23,239 bases of DNA from JAUWQU01 sp964605095 (lineage in GTDB: Bacteria; Planctomycetota; Phycisphaerae; SM23-33), in the NCBI GenBank assembly GCA_964605095.1, contig CAZSBS010000047.1, positions 1-23,239 of the forward strand, in the 5' to 3' direction. Positions 15,405 through 23,204 of the stretch are shown one piece after another. The notes beneath the pieces are model-generated. The model ran no database searches, had not been told where the DNA came from, and saw nothing but the letters and a program-made list of their open reading frames with translations. The stretch's first letter is position 1, and the number at the start of each line of letters is the position of its first letter. The position numbers and the translations under genes are program-made.

Positions 15405-16082
15405 ATGGCAGGCAGCGACACAACTTCGCCGCCGCTTCGGGCGGTGGTCTTGTCCCACGATCCGGTCCTGGGCGCGCGGGCGCTGCGGCTATGCGCCGAC
15501 GGCTGGCGGGCGGTAAGGGTGGACAGCGGCTACGAGGCCGTGGCTGAGATCCTCTCGGCGCCCGTGGCGGTGCTGCTGATAGACCTCCGCTCACTTGGCG
15601 GGCTGCATCGCGGCCTGCTGGCGCTGGCACGGCGGATGGAAGTGCGGCTGGCCGCCATCGCCGGCGAAACCCCGCCGGACATGACGGGCGACGACCTGCA
15701 AGGATTGCGGCGCATCGAGGTCGGGGACATTCCCGCGACCCTTGCCTCGGTAAGAAGCTCGCTGGCCGGCCGCGTCGAAAGTTTCGACGAGCCGACCAGC
15801 GGCGATGCTTTGCCCGTGGCCACGCATGCCCCGGCCACGCCCGAACCCGCCCCCGAGACTGTGCCGGCTCCGGGAGCCGAACAATCACCCGCGCCGGTGC
15901 CTGCCCCCATGTCAGCGCGCGGACACGCTCCGACTGAGGTTCCGCCGGCCCAGGAGAAGCGTGTCCGCGCGCTGACATGGGGGCAGGCACCGGCGCGGGT
16001 GACAATATGCTTATCCTGGCCGACGAGCCCGTGCGCGAGCACCTGTGCCGCAGCCTTGGCGACACGCCCCACACGGCCGTGA
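15405..16082 (+). CDS. Receiver-like domain protein, probable N-terminal part of a split regulator
   Basis: A 225-aa frame with a degenerate response-regulator receiver domain at about 10-115: a hydrophobic first strand (LRAVVLSHDP), a possible phospho-acceptor Asp in LLIDLRS, but no acidic pair at the first strand. A Pro/Ala/Glu-rich linker follows (about 125-165). From about residue 161 the frame runs through the 116-bp palindrome and then 76 nt into the GGDEF ORF in a different frame; those last residues are almost certainly not native. ATG at 15405 has GGAGG 12 nt upstream and a good promoter. Either it is a truncated receiver gene or the N-terminal half of one receiver-receiver-GGDEF protein broken here. 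Confidence 0.6.
   Translation: MAGSDTTSPPLRAVVLSHDPVLGARALRLCADGWRAVRVDSGYEAVAEILSAPVAVLLIDLRSLGGLHRGLLALARRMEVRLAAIAGETPPDMTGDDLQGLRRIEVGDIPATLASVRSSLAGRVESFDEPTSGDALPVATHAPATPEPAPETVPAPGAEQSPAPVPAPMSARGHAPTEVPPAQEKRVRALTWGQAPARVTICLSWPTSPCASTCAAALATRPTRP
15886..16001. mobile_element. 116-bp palindromic MITE-like element with ACAAT target duplication
   Basis: Two perfect inverted arms of 44 bp (15886-15929 and 15958-16001), beginning CACCCGCGCC and ending GGCGCGGGTG, surround a 28-bp loop. ACAAT flanks the element on both sides (15881-15885 and 16002-16006), as expected for a 5-bp target-site duplication; the duplication adds one more base pair, making 45-bp arms. No ORF for a transposase fits inside. 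It is best read as a non-autonomous insertion. A dispersed palindromic repeat of the REP/RAYT kind is the alternative. RNA from it would form a very stable hairpin immediately before the GGDEF start codon. Confidence 0.7.
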
Positions 16083-17218
16083 GCGACCCGTACGAGGCCC
16101 TGTCGGAGATGGGCAGGCGAAGCTGGCCCGCAGTGGTGCTCGCCGGGCCTCGCCCCCAGTTCGACGCCCTCTGCCGCGCGGCGCGGCGCCTCTTGGCCGA
16201 GGCCGGCCTGTACGCCGTCTGCCCGCCGGCGGGCGAGCCACAGATCCGCCCGCTGCTGGGGGCGCCGCTGGACGATTACTTCATCTGGCCGCTGGAGGCC
16301 GGTGACCTTGCCGAGCTGCGTCGCGCGGCCGGCGCGCCCGCCGGGGGCCAGGGCACCGGCGGCGCCGCTCCGGTGCGGCAGCTTGCCGAGCTCATTGAGG
16401 CCGCGCAGGGCCTGGAAGAGGTGGACAGCCACCTCGTCCGCGTGGTGGCTGCGCTTGTGGGCTGCCCGGTGGCGTGGGTGCCGCCGGACCGCGTACCGGC
16501 CGGGGTCCAGCCGCTGCTGCTGGCGGCTGGCAAGACGCCGCGAGTGCTTGTCCCGCTGGGCGTGCCGCGCCGCAGCCCAACCGCCGAGGCGTATCTCAGC
16601 TTCGCCCAGGAGTGCCTGCCGTCGCTGCTGACGGTGGCGCGGCGGACGCAGGGCCTGCACTTGCTTTCGATAACCGACCACCTGACAGGCTCGTTCAACC
16701 GCCGGTACTTCTACGAGGCCACCGAGCGGATCCTCGTGCGGGCGAAGAAGGAGAACTTTCGCGTAACGTGCCTGCTGTACGACATCGACGACTTCAAGCG
16801 GTACAACGACACTTACGGGCACGCCGCCGGCGACGAGATTCTGCGCGACACGGCCGCGATGATGAAGCAGATCACTCGCGCGCAGGACATTGTGGCGCGG
16901 ATCGGAGGCGACGAGTTCGCGGTGCTGTTCTGGGATGCCGACAAGCCCCGCAGCCCCAACAGCCGCCCGCCGGAGACGGCGCTGGCCCTGGCCGACAGGT
17001 TCAGAAAGGCGGTGCATAAGCACGCCTTCCGCAGCCTTGGGCCGGAGGCTCGCGGCACGCTGACGATTTCCGGCGGCCTGGCGAGCTACCCCTGGGGCGG
17101 CACGTGCGTGCGGGAGTTGCTCGCCCACGCAGACGCGGCCCTTCGCCAGGCCAAGTCATCCGGCAAGAACGCCATCAGGATCGTCGGTGCCGGTGATGGC
17201 GGCGGTCAGAAGCTGTAG
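16007..17218 (+). CDS. Diguanylate cyclase with N-terminal receiver-like domain
   Basis: A 403-aa GGDEF protein that should make cyclic di-GMP from two GTP. Residues 1-100 resemble a receiver fold (MLILADEP; FIWPLEAGDL) but lack a phospho-acceptor Asp. Residues about 120-215 look like a small GAF-type sensor. The GGDEF domain starts at ITDHLTGSFNRRYF (about 220), carries DIDDFKRYND, and has an intact GGDEF at 300-304. RAQD (291-294) lies five residues before it, the RxxD inhibitory I-site. ATG at 16007 is chosen since the receiver strand begins there and GGTGA precedes it; ATG at 15977 inside the palindrome is an alternative. It overlaps the porin gene tail to tail by 13 nt. Confidence 0.85.
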   Translation: MLILADEPVREHLCRSLGDTPHTAVSDPYEALSEMGRRSWPAVVLAGPRPQFDALCRAARRLLAEAGLYAVCPPAGEPQIRPLLGAPLDDYFIWPLEAGDLAELRRAAGAPAGGQGTGGAAPVRQLAELIEAAQGLEEVDSHLVRVVAALVGCPVAWVPPDRVPAGVQPLLLAAGKTPRVLVPLGVPRRSPTAEAYLSFAQECLPSLLTVARRTQGLHLLSITDHLTGSFNRRYFYEATERILVRAKKENFRVTCLLYDIDDFKRYNDTYGHAAGDEILRDTAAMMKQITRAQDIVARIGGDEFAVLFWDADKPRSPNSRPPETALALADRFRKAVHKHAFRSLGPEARGTLTISGGLASYPWGGTCVRELLAHADAALRQAKSSGKNAIRIVGAGDGGGQKL

Positions 17219-18582
17219 ATGAACGAGGTCTGGACGCGCAGGCTGTCGCCGGGGTCCTCGCCCTTGTATTTCGTCAGCCAGCGAGAGACCTCGAGGCCAA
17301 CCGTGGTGTTGGCATTGATCTTGTAGATGGCGTTTCCGAAGATCGTCGAGTTGCACGTCCGGGCGGTGGCGCTGGTAACGTCGCCGTCGTCGATGAACTC
17401 GCCGCTGCATCCGACGTTGAACGACCACGGGCCCCATGGCCCCAGCGAGGTCGCTATCCACCCGCCCGTGCCTTGAATCTCCGTCAGATGGCCGTTGGCG
17501 ACGACCACGCCCTGGCCGATGCCGCCCAGATAAGCGTCCAGGTTCTGCCCGGTGAACATCTCGCCCTTGACTGCCAGCCAAGAGAGAATCGGCAGGTCCA
17601 TGTCCAGGTTGGCTGACCAACTGTCGGCTTTGAGGTTCCGCCCGGTCGCGTCGGTGTCATACTCTTCTTGCGCGTAGTGGCCCGAGGCGCCGAAGGTGGC
17701 CTTCTTGTCCGCCAGGAACGGGAAGCTCAGGCTGGCGCGTCCCTGAAAACTCGGCAGGCCCGAGTCCTCGCCGCTGTCGCCCGGGCCGAAGTCAGGGGTG
17801 CCGGTATGTCCGATGTTCCTCGCCAGGGCCGTCTCCAACTTCAGCGTCGTCCCGCCGCCAAGGTCGCATACCTTCGTCAGGCGGATTTGCGGGCGCCGAT
17901 AGCCGATGTTGCCCGCCCACCACTGGACCGAGTAGTTCAGCGTGGTCGGGTTGAGCGGCGAGATCACGTCCCACGTTTGCCCGGCCAGCAGGCTCAGGCC
18001 GCACTTGACCCAATCGATCTGCATGTAGGCATGGCGCATCATGGGGGTGGACTTGTTCTCCAGCCCGCCGCCGTAGAAGTCCATCTCGAGCACGCCGCTC
18101 GTCTTGGCCTCGCCGACGTTCGGCCCGTTGAACTTGAGGCCCAGGCGGGTCTCGTTGGCGGTGATGTTCGTCTGATGGTCGTCGCGGTTGGTGCTCTCGT
18201 GCTCGACCCAGCGGGCGTAATCGCCGGTGCTTGTCCGCGACGTGTCAAACGCGGCATCCGCCTTGATCTTCCCGTAGAGTTGCACGTCAAGGTTAGACCA
18301 GAGGTTATGCCGCGTGTCGCTCTTCTTTTCGGCGTCCTTCATGACTGCGGCTTTCGCGGCCGTCCAGTCAACGTCGTTGAGCTTGGCCTTCAGTTCGCTG
18401 TTGCTCTGCTGGGCCGCCTGGAGCGCCTGTGCCTGCGCCTTCACAAGCTCCGCCAACTGACCGACTTGCTGCTCCAGCGTTGCCACGCGCTGGGGCATAT
18501 TCGCATCCTCAGCCCTGGCCGCCACCACCAACAGACAACAAACCACGGCAACCGCCGCCAGGGTCAGTGTGCTTTGCTTCAT
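17206..18582 (-). CDS. Outer-membrane porin with N-terminal coiled coil (DcaP-like)
   Basis: A 458-aa outer-membrane beta-barrel protein. A cleavable signal peptide (MKQSTLTLAAVAVVCCLLVVAARA) is followed by a coiled coil (about 33-70, VATLEQQVGQLAELVKAQ) and then a long Gly/aromatic-rich, alternating-polarity barrel starting near LYGKIKADAAFD. The protein ends in Phe (TSFIYSF), the BAM recognition signature. The arrangement of coiled coil then barrel resembles DcaP-type trimeric porins; the cargo is unknown. ATG at 18582 has AGGAGA 7 nt upstream; the longer frame to 18735 is rejected. The gene is transcribed divergently from the gluzincin-like gene, so the two may share control. Confidence 0.82.
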   Translation of the reverse strand: MKQSTLTLAAVAVVCCLLVVAARAEDANMPQRVATLEQQVGQLAELVKAQAQALQAAQQSNSELKAKLNDVDWTAAKAAVMKDAEKKSDTRHNLWSNLDVQLYGKIKADAAFDTSRTSTGDYARWVEHESTNRDDHQTNITANETRLGLKFNGPNVGEAKTSGVLEMDFYGGGLENKSTPMMRHAYMQIDWVKCGLSLLAGQTWDVISPLNPTTLNYSVQWWAGNIGYRRPQIRLTKVCDLGGGTTLKLETALARNIGHTGTPDFGPGDSGEDSGLPSFQGRASLSFPFLADKKATFGASGHYAQEEYDTDATGRNLKADSWSANLDMDLPILSWLAVKGEMFTGQNLDAYLGGIGQGVVVANGHLTEIQGTGGWIATSLGPWGPWSFNVGCSGEFIDDGDVTSATARTCNSTIFGNAIYKINANTTVGLEVSRWLTKYKGEDPGDSLRVQTSFIYSF

Positions 18583-18720
18583 CCGTTCGTCTCCTCTTGG
18601 CTTCGTACGCAATCGCGAGTCCGTCTTGGCATTTGCCCACGCCGACGGACAACTGCCATATCGGTAACTTTTTGTGAAAAACTTCACCGCAAATACACAA
18701 CCGCCGGGGAACGCTTGCGT

Positions 18721-18754
18721 TTGACTGGATGGCACCGGGAAAATGGTGTATAAT
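18721..18754 (+). promoter_or_regulatory. Candidate promoter of the gluzincin-like gene
   Basis: A perfect TATAAT (18749-18754) lies about 67 nt before the ATG at 18821. The best -35 match, TTGACT (18721-18726), is 22 nt away, which is too far for standard sigma-70. The -10 box may act with an activator or a poor -35. Confidence 0.4.
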
Positions 18755-18820
18755 CGCCACTTGGCGCAACCCCCGGCTGGGCGGAAAACCCTCTATAGCG
18801 GGCTGAGCGAGAATGTAACG

Positions 18821-20182
18821 ATGCTCTGTCGTAACCAGCGGACGATTTTAGTGGCAACCGCCTTCGTGTGCATGATGGCGTCCGGGGCGGCCAGCCAGGA
18901 GGGTGCCGGCAATGGCAAGGATGCCAAGGACGCCCGGGCTGCCGCGCCGACTCCCGGGAAGCTAAAGGCGTACCCGTCGCGCTACTACGTCATCCACACC
19001 GATTTGGGGGAAGATGTTGTGACCGAGGCATCCGCTCGCATGACCGCCATGGCGGAGGAATACTACACCCGCACAAAGGGCTTCGGCGGGGTTATCCGTA
19101 ACCGGTTGCCGTTCTATCTTTACAGCCGGAGCGAGGACTACCTCGCCGCGGGCGGCCTGCCGGGCAGCGCCGGGCAGTTCCGCAGCGGCGGGCAGGGCGT
19201 GCTGATGGCGCTGGCTGGCAGCAAACCAAGCCTGAGCCTGTGGCACACCGTCCAGCATGAGGGCTGGCACCAGTTCGCCCACATGGTCATCGGCGGGCAA
19301 CTGCCGGTATGGCTCGATGAGGGCCTGGCTGAGTACTTCGGGCTGGGAATCTGGACGGGCGACGGGTTCGTCACCGGGACGATCCCCCAGGGCCGGCTCG
19401 TGGCCATCCGCGGGTACATCAAGCAAGACAGGATCACGCCGCTGGCGGACTTCCTGTTGATGACCGGCGACGACTGGCGAGGCGCCTTCTCGCGAAAGCA
19501 GGCGGAGAAGGACAAGTCCAAGGGCGGCCCCAAGGGCCAGGACGGCAAGTCCGACGGCGACCGCGTGCGGATAAACTACGACCAGGCGTGGTCCATGGTC
19601 CATTTCATGGTCCACGCCGAGAACGGCAAGTACCGCGCGAGCTTCTCCGGATTCATAGCCGACATATCTAGCGGAATGGACTGGAAGGCGTCGTTTCGAA
19701 CGCGGTTCGGCGGCAACGTCAAGGCGTTCGAGCAGAAGTACCGTCAATGGTGGCTGGCCCTGCCGGACAACCCGACCAGGGACGTCTACATAAAGGCGGA
19801 CGCCGCGACGCTGACGAGCTTCCTGGCCCGCGCCGCCAGCCAGGGCCAGAGCTTCACAGACGCCAAACAGTTCTTCCAGGCCGCCAAGGCCGAGCAGTTC
19901 AAGTGCAACCCGGCCCAGAAACTGCCCGCCTCGCTGCTGGACCGTGCTCTGGTCAGCATCCGCGGGTGGGATCGTGGCTGGAGCATCGACAACGCCGCCC
20001 GCGTGCCAAAGCTCGTGCTGACCTGGCCGGACGGAACGATCTTCACCGGCGCCTTCACCATCGGCGGCGGAAAGTGCGCCAACGTCAAACTGACCATTAC
20101 TCCACCCCCGCCAGCGGCAAAGGGCGCAACCACGAAGCCCGAGGCCCCGAAGGCCCCCAAGAAGCCCGCGGCCAATGAGTAA
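18821..20182 (+). CDS. Secreted gluzincin-like protein (DUF1570/peptidase-MA-like)
   Basis: A 453-aa exported protein with a signal peptide (about 1-24, ending near SGAAS). The zinc-peptidase motif HEGWH is at 146-150 and WLDEGLAEYF at 165-174 supplies E167, the expected third zinc ligand of the peptidase MA-like clan. Such DUF1570-type proteins are frequent in Planctomycetota; substrates are unknown. After the catalytic region there is a Lys/Gly/Asp-rich low-complexity loop (about 225-247) and a C-terminal Pro/Ala/Lys tail. ATG at 18821 is chosen because the signal peptide starts there. It ends 3 nt from the convergent DUF1080 gene, leaving no room for a terminator. Proteolytic activity is a prediction. 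Confidence 0.78.
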   Translation: MLCRNQRTILVATAFVCMMASGAASQEGAGNGKDAKDARAAAPTPGKLKAYPSRYYVIHTDLGEDVVTEASARMTAMAEEYYTRTKGFGGVIRNRLPFYLYSRSEDYLAAGGLPGSAGQFRSGGQGVLMALAGSKPSLSLWHTVQHEGWHQFAHMVIGGQLPVWLDEGLAEYFGLGIWTGDGFVTGTIPQGRLVAIRGYIKQDRITPLADFLLMTGDDWRGAFSRKQAEKDKSKGGPKGQDGKSDGDRVRINYDQAWSMVHFMVHAENGKYRASFSGFIADISSGMDWKASFRTRFGGNVKAFEQKYRQWWLALPDNPTRDVYIKADAATLTSFLARAASQGQSFTDAKQFFQAAKAEQFKCNPAQKLPASLLDRALVSIRGWDRGWSIDNAARVPKLVLTWPDGTIFTGAFTIGGGKCANVKLTITPPPPAAKGATTKPEAPKAPKKPAANE

Positions 20183-20185
20183 TCG

Positions 20186-21547
20186 TTATTTCCCTGTCTC
20201 GGCCGCTTTTTCGCCGAGGATCGGGGTAAGGACGATGTTTCGGTAATCCAGCGCGCCGCCTTCGGACTGAAGGGCGATGTGGCCGGGGATCTCCTTGCAG
20301 TCGGTAGCTGTGTTCTGGACCAGGCCGTTGACCTTTATCACCAAGTCGCCCTTGTTGAGATAGATCTCGTAATCGTTCCACTGGCCAATGGGCTTCTCGT
20401 TGGTCGGGTGGAGCTTGACGGTGTGCCTGCCATTTGTCCGGGCCGGATCGACCTTCATGGGGAACTGGCCAATATTCCATATATCGCCCATGGAGTCCTT
20501 CTGGCCCTGGCACTCGATGGAGTCCGGCCAGACCTTGTCCTCGCCGTGAACTCGCACAAGCACGCCGGCGTTGCACTTGACGTGGTGACGCAACTGGCAC
20601 CGCAGGATGTAGTTTGTGTACTGGGCCTCGGTGCGGAGGTATCCCGCCGGCTTGCCCGTGCATGCGATCGCGCCGTCGGCGACGGAGAAGGTGCCCTTCA
20701 ACTCGTCGCTGGATGCCTTCCAGCCGGTCAGGTCCTTGCCGTTAAACAGCAGCACCGCATCGCCGTAGTTCTCGGGCAGGGTCTTGAGCTTGATGTCCTT
20801 GAACTCCACGATCATCGGCCCGCCGGCGTGGATCTGAAGGCCGATCAGGCCCGACAGAACCCGCCCTTGCTTGCGGCTGTCGATGTACACGCTGGCAAGC
20901 TGGCCGTTGACGTACTCCTCGACATAGCCACCCATGCAGACCAGCACGTACTCGTTCCAGTCCTTCTCATGGTACAGCCCGCCCTTGTCCAGCAGATCGC
21001 TGTCGCAGACCTGGCCGATCACGTTCCTCGTCGTCTTGCCGTTGTCACCCTCGATGACCACGAACTGGCTGAAGGCGGTAAGATAGCCGCCTTGGCTCCT
21101 CTCCATGTACGTGCCGCCGATCTTGTACAAACCGTAGGCCTTGCCGCCAAGTTCCCGCACCTCCGCCTGGTAGCCGCTCATGACCCACTTGTTCTTGGCG
21201 CCGGGCTTGGCGGGCAGCAGTACGCTGCGGTACTGCACCCCGCTGTTGCCGTTGGTATAGCGAAACTTGATCTTGAGCACGAAGTTTGCTGGCTTTCCGC
21301 CCTGCCAGACACAGAACGTGTTGCCCTGGGCGGCGTGCTCCTTGGTGGTCTGCCCGCGAAGCACCCCGTCAACCGCCGACCACAGGGCCGGATCGCCGTC
21401 CCAGCCGGTCAGGTCCTTGCCGTTAAAGATGCTTACGAACCCATCGGCGTCCGCTTGGCCCGCCGCCTCGCCCGCTGCCATCGACCACGAACACGCCAGG
21501 CACGCCGTCACGCCGATCCCGATCAACCGCCAAGTCTTGCCGTTCAT
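20186..21547 (-). CDS. Secreted tandem DUF1080 (3-keto-disaccharide hydrolase-like) protein
   Basis: A 453-aa exported protein with a signal peptide (about 1-28) and two DUF1080 domains (about 36-240 and 258-445). The family has a concanavalin-like jelly-roll fold and includes 3-keto-glucoside hydrolases. Each domain opens with the same FNGKDLTGW motif. The first domain has GNSGVQYRS and SGYQAEV; the second has CNAGVLVRV and SIECQGQ, the paired positions of the family core. The second domain looks the more diverged. The two opening motifs are encoded by an identical 27-bp stretch (20720-20746 and 21401-21427). ATG at 21547 has GGAG 9 nt upstream. A periplasmic role in carbohydrate turnover is inferred from the family. 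Confidence 0.88.
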   Translation of the reverse strand: MNGKTWRLIGIGVTACLACSWSMAAGEAAGQADADGFVSIFNGKDLTGWDGDPALWSAVDGVLRGQTTKEHAAQGNTFCVWQGGKPANFVLKIKFRYTNGNSGVQYRSVLLPAKPGAKNKWVMSGYQAEVRELGGKAYGLYKIGGTYMERSQGGYLTAFSQFVVIEGDNGKTTRNVIGQVCDSDLLDKGGLYHEKDWNEYVLVCMGGYVEEYVNGQLASVYIDSRKQGRVLSGLIGLQIHAGGPMIVEFKDIKLKTLPENYGDAVLLFNGKDLTGWKASSDELKGTFSVADGAIACTGKPAGYLRTEAQYTNYILRCQLRHHVKCNAGVLVRVHGEDKVWPDSIECQGQKDSMGDIWNIGQFPMKVDPARTNGRHTVKLHPTNEKPIGQWNDYEIYLNKGDLVIKVNGLVQNTATDCKEIPGHIALQSEGGALDYRNIVLTPILGEKAAETGK

Positions 21548-21688
21548 CTCGCCATCTCCGGATAAGAGGCCGTCTTAATAACAGCGTTACTCGCCACACG
21601 GGACCCGGAACGTGCCGGCCCGGATTCTTCAACACCCGCCAAGCCCCAAAGAACCGCGCCCGTTGGCGATTGTCGCCAAGCCCAGCCT

Positions 21689-22195
21689 CTACTGCTGGCC
21701 GTAGGGCAGGACCTCGTCGTGCTTGAAGAGCACCTCGATGCCGGCCTTGGCGAACAGCACCTCGCTGTCGCTGCCGGCGTGATACTTCCGCTGGCAGACG
21801 ATGCGGACTATCCCCGCGGCGATTATCAGCATCGCGCACGATCTGCACGGCGTCATGCGGCAATAGAGCGTCGCCCCGGCCAGCGGTATGCCCAGCTTGG
21901 CGGCCTGGCAGATGGCGTTCTGTTCGGCGTGGATCGTCCGCACGCAATGCTGGCTGACCGTTCCGTCCTCGTGGAGGACCTTCTTCATCTCATGGCCGAC
22001 GTCGTCGCAGTGCGGGAACCCCGGCGGCGAGCCGACGTAGCCGGTGACCAGAATCTGCCGGTAGCGGGCGATCACGCATCCGCTTCGCCCGCGGCTGCAC
22101 GTCGCTCGCTTGGCGATCGCGTCGGCGACCTCCATGAAATAATCATCCCAGGTCGGCCGAACGTGGGCCGGGGCGTCCTTAGGCTTTTCAGGCAT
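21689..22195 (-). CDS. dCMP deaminase family protein
   Basis: A 168-aa zinc-dependent deaminase of the deoxycytidylate deaminase (ComEB/dCMP) type, which converts dCMP to dUMP for dTMP synthesis. The catalytic HAE is at 89-91, with the proton-shuttle Glu at 91. The zinc cysteines are in PCRSC (116-120). The N-terminal WDDYFMEVADAIAKRATC and the SGCVI segment are typical. Length fits the family (150-180 aa). ATG at 22195 has AGGA 9 nt upstream. It lies 141 nt before the DUF1080 gene on the same strand, with no sign of a functional link. Confidence 0.9.
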   Translation of the reverse strand: MPEKPKDAPAHVRPTWDDYFMEVADAIAKRATCSRGRSGCVIARYRQILVTGYVGSPPGFPHCDDVGHEMKKVLHEDGTVSQHCVRTIHAEQNAICQAAKLGIPLAGATLYCRMTPCRSCAMLIIAAGIVRIVCQRKYHAGSDSEVLFAKAGIEVLFKHDEVLPYGQQ

Positions 22196-22409
22196 TTACG
22201 CCGTCCTTTGCTACGGCACCAAGGTTGCCGCTCACAGGCCATCACAACAAATATCTCTTCTCTCGGCAAATAATTCTGTTTCTTTTATGCCCGCGTAGAG
22301 TATCATTCCTGCGTTGGCTGGCGACCGGAGCTGGCCTGTCATATTGGAGCGTGGCCCGCACGTCCAGAGGACGCCATGTGGGATCACGCATTTTAGGACT
22401 GCTTGACTG

Positions 22410-22799
22410 ATGAAGATCTACGTCGGAAACCTCAGCTACAACACGATGGAGGACGCCCTCCGCAACCTTTTCGCGGAGCACGGTGAAGTGGAAGAAGTAC
22501 ACGTCCCCACTGACCGCGACAGCGGGCGGCCTCGTGGGTTCGCTTTTGTGACCATGCCGAACCAGAACGAGGCCCAGGCGGCAATCGCCGCGGTCAACGG
22601 CCAGGAGTTGGATGGCCGGGTGCTGAACGTCAACGAAGCTCGCCCCAAGACGGGCGGTGGCGGTGGCGGCGGCGATGGCGGCGGCGGTGGGGGCGGCGGC
22701 TATGGCGGTGGCCGTGGCGGCAGTGGCGGTGGCGGTGGCCGCGGCGGCAGCCGGGGCGGCGGCGGCGGTGGCGGCGGCGGCGGCGGACGCCGCTGGTAA
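22410..22799 (+). CDS. Glycine-rich RRM RNA-binding protein
   Basis: A 129-aa single-RRM protein like the bacterial Rbp and plant GRP families, expected to bind single-stranded RNA, often in cold response. RNP2 is IYVGNL (3-8) and RNP1 is RGFAFVTM (42-49). Residues 82-129 are almost pure glycine with RGG-like arginines and end in RRW, encoded by imperfect GGC/GGT tandem codons. Such a tail is usually disordered and can drive RNA-dependent assembly. The 214-nt upstream gap holds a leader with AGGA (22395-22398) 11 nt before the ATG. No cold-shock element was identified. Glycine codon repeats may vary in number between strains. Confidence 0.93.
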   Translation: MKIYVGNLSYNTMEDALRNLFAEHGEVEEVHVPTDRDSGRPRGFAFVTMPNQNEAQAAIAAVNGQELDGRVLNVNEARPKTGGGGGGGDGGGGGGGGYGGGRGGSGGGGGRGGSRGGGGGGGGGGGRRW

Positions 22800-22848
22800 G
22801 CCCCCGCGGCACGCGGGAAGCTGCCTTATACCCCAAGCTAATGCAAAT

Positions 22849-22870
22849 ACGCCGGGCGCGCGCTCGGCGT
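22849..22870 (+). terminator. Probable intrinsic terminator of the RRM gene
   Basis: ACGCCG (22849-22854) pairs with CGGCGT (22865-22870) around a GC-rich 10-nt loop that can pair further, followed by GTTTGT. It lies 49 nt after the RRM stop. The T tract is short, so efficiency is uncertain. A second hairpin, CCCGCG/CGCGGG (22803-22808, 22812-22817), lies directly after the stop. Confidence 0.5.
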
Positions 22871-23204
22871 GTTTGTCTGCGCGGATAAAACCGACAGCCT
22901 CTGGCCGGGCTTGCCTTGCGCAGCCAGTCCAAACTCCAGCGAAGGCGGACAAATCGCCGCGCATCCTGCAATGCCATTCGGATCACGGGCCATGAGTTGG
23001 TTTTAGAGATGCCGGGGCAGTTTTGGCTGCCCGGCCAAAAATCATTGCGATTCCTCGCGGCGTTTTCGCGTTTAATAGCATGTCCGCTCGCAAGCGGCGG
23101 CTCGGGTGTGCCCGGGCAATGAGATCCATTGGCGCCGGTGGCGCTGGCGCTGCGAGCGTCGTGAGAAAACTGTTATGAACTCAACATTCTTCCGGAGAGA
23201 GACC
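22871..23204. other. Intergenic stretch without a recognisable gene
   Basis: About 330 nt with no supported coding frame. It holds one bulged stem-loop (GCCGGGGCAG with CTGCCCGGC, 23011-23035) lacking a T tract, and a CCGCT/AGCGG hairpin (23084-23097). No convincing promoter was found, although the gene at 23205 must have one within or upstream of this stretch. Confidence 0.5.

Noticed and set aside
15930..15957. Invertible promoter switch bounded by the palindrome arms
   Set aside because: A 28-bp interior is too short for a known site-specific inversion and contains no promoter; no recombinase is nearby.
15530..17128. 532-aa minus-strand frame opposite the GGDEF region
   Set aside because: Antisense to an intact GGDEF domain; its composition reflects the complement of that gene.
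18730..18744. Sigma-54 promoter suggested by TGGCAC
   Set aside because: There is no GC dinucleotide at the required -12 position.
20279..21565. 428-aa plus-strand frame opposite the DUF1080 gene
   Set aside because: The minus strand has a signal peptide, two DUF1080 domains and a Shine-Dalgarno; the plus frame has none of these.
22242..22964. 240-aa Ala-rich minus-strand frame opposite the RRM gene
   Set aside because: The Ala run is the complement of the glycine codon tract; the plus strand has intact RNP1 and RNP2 motifs.
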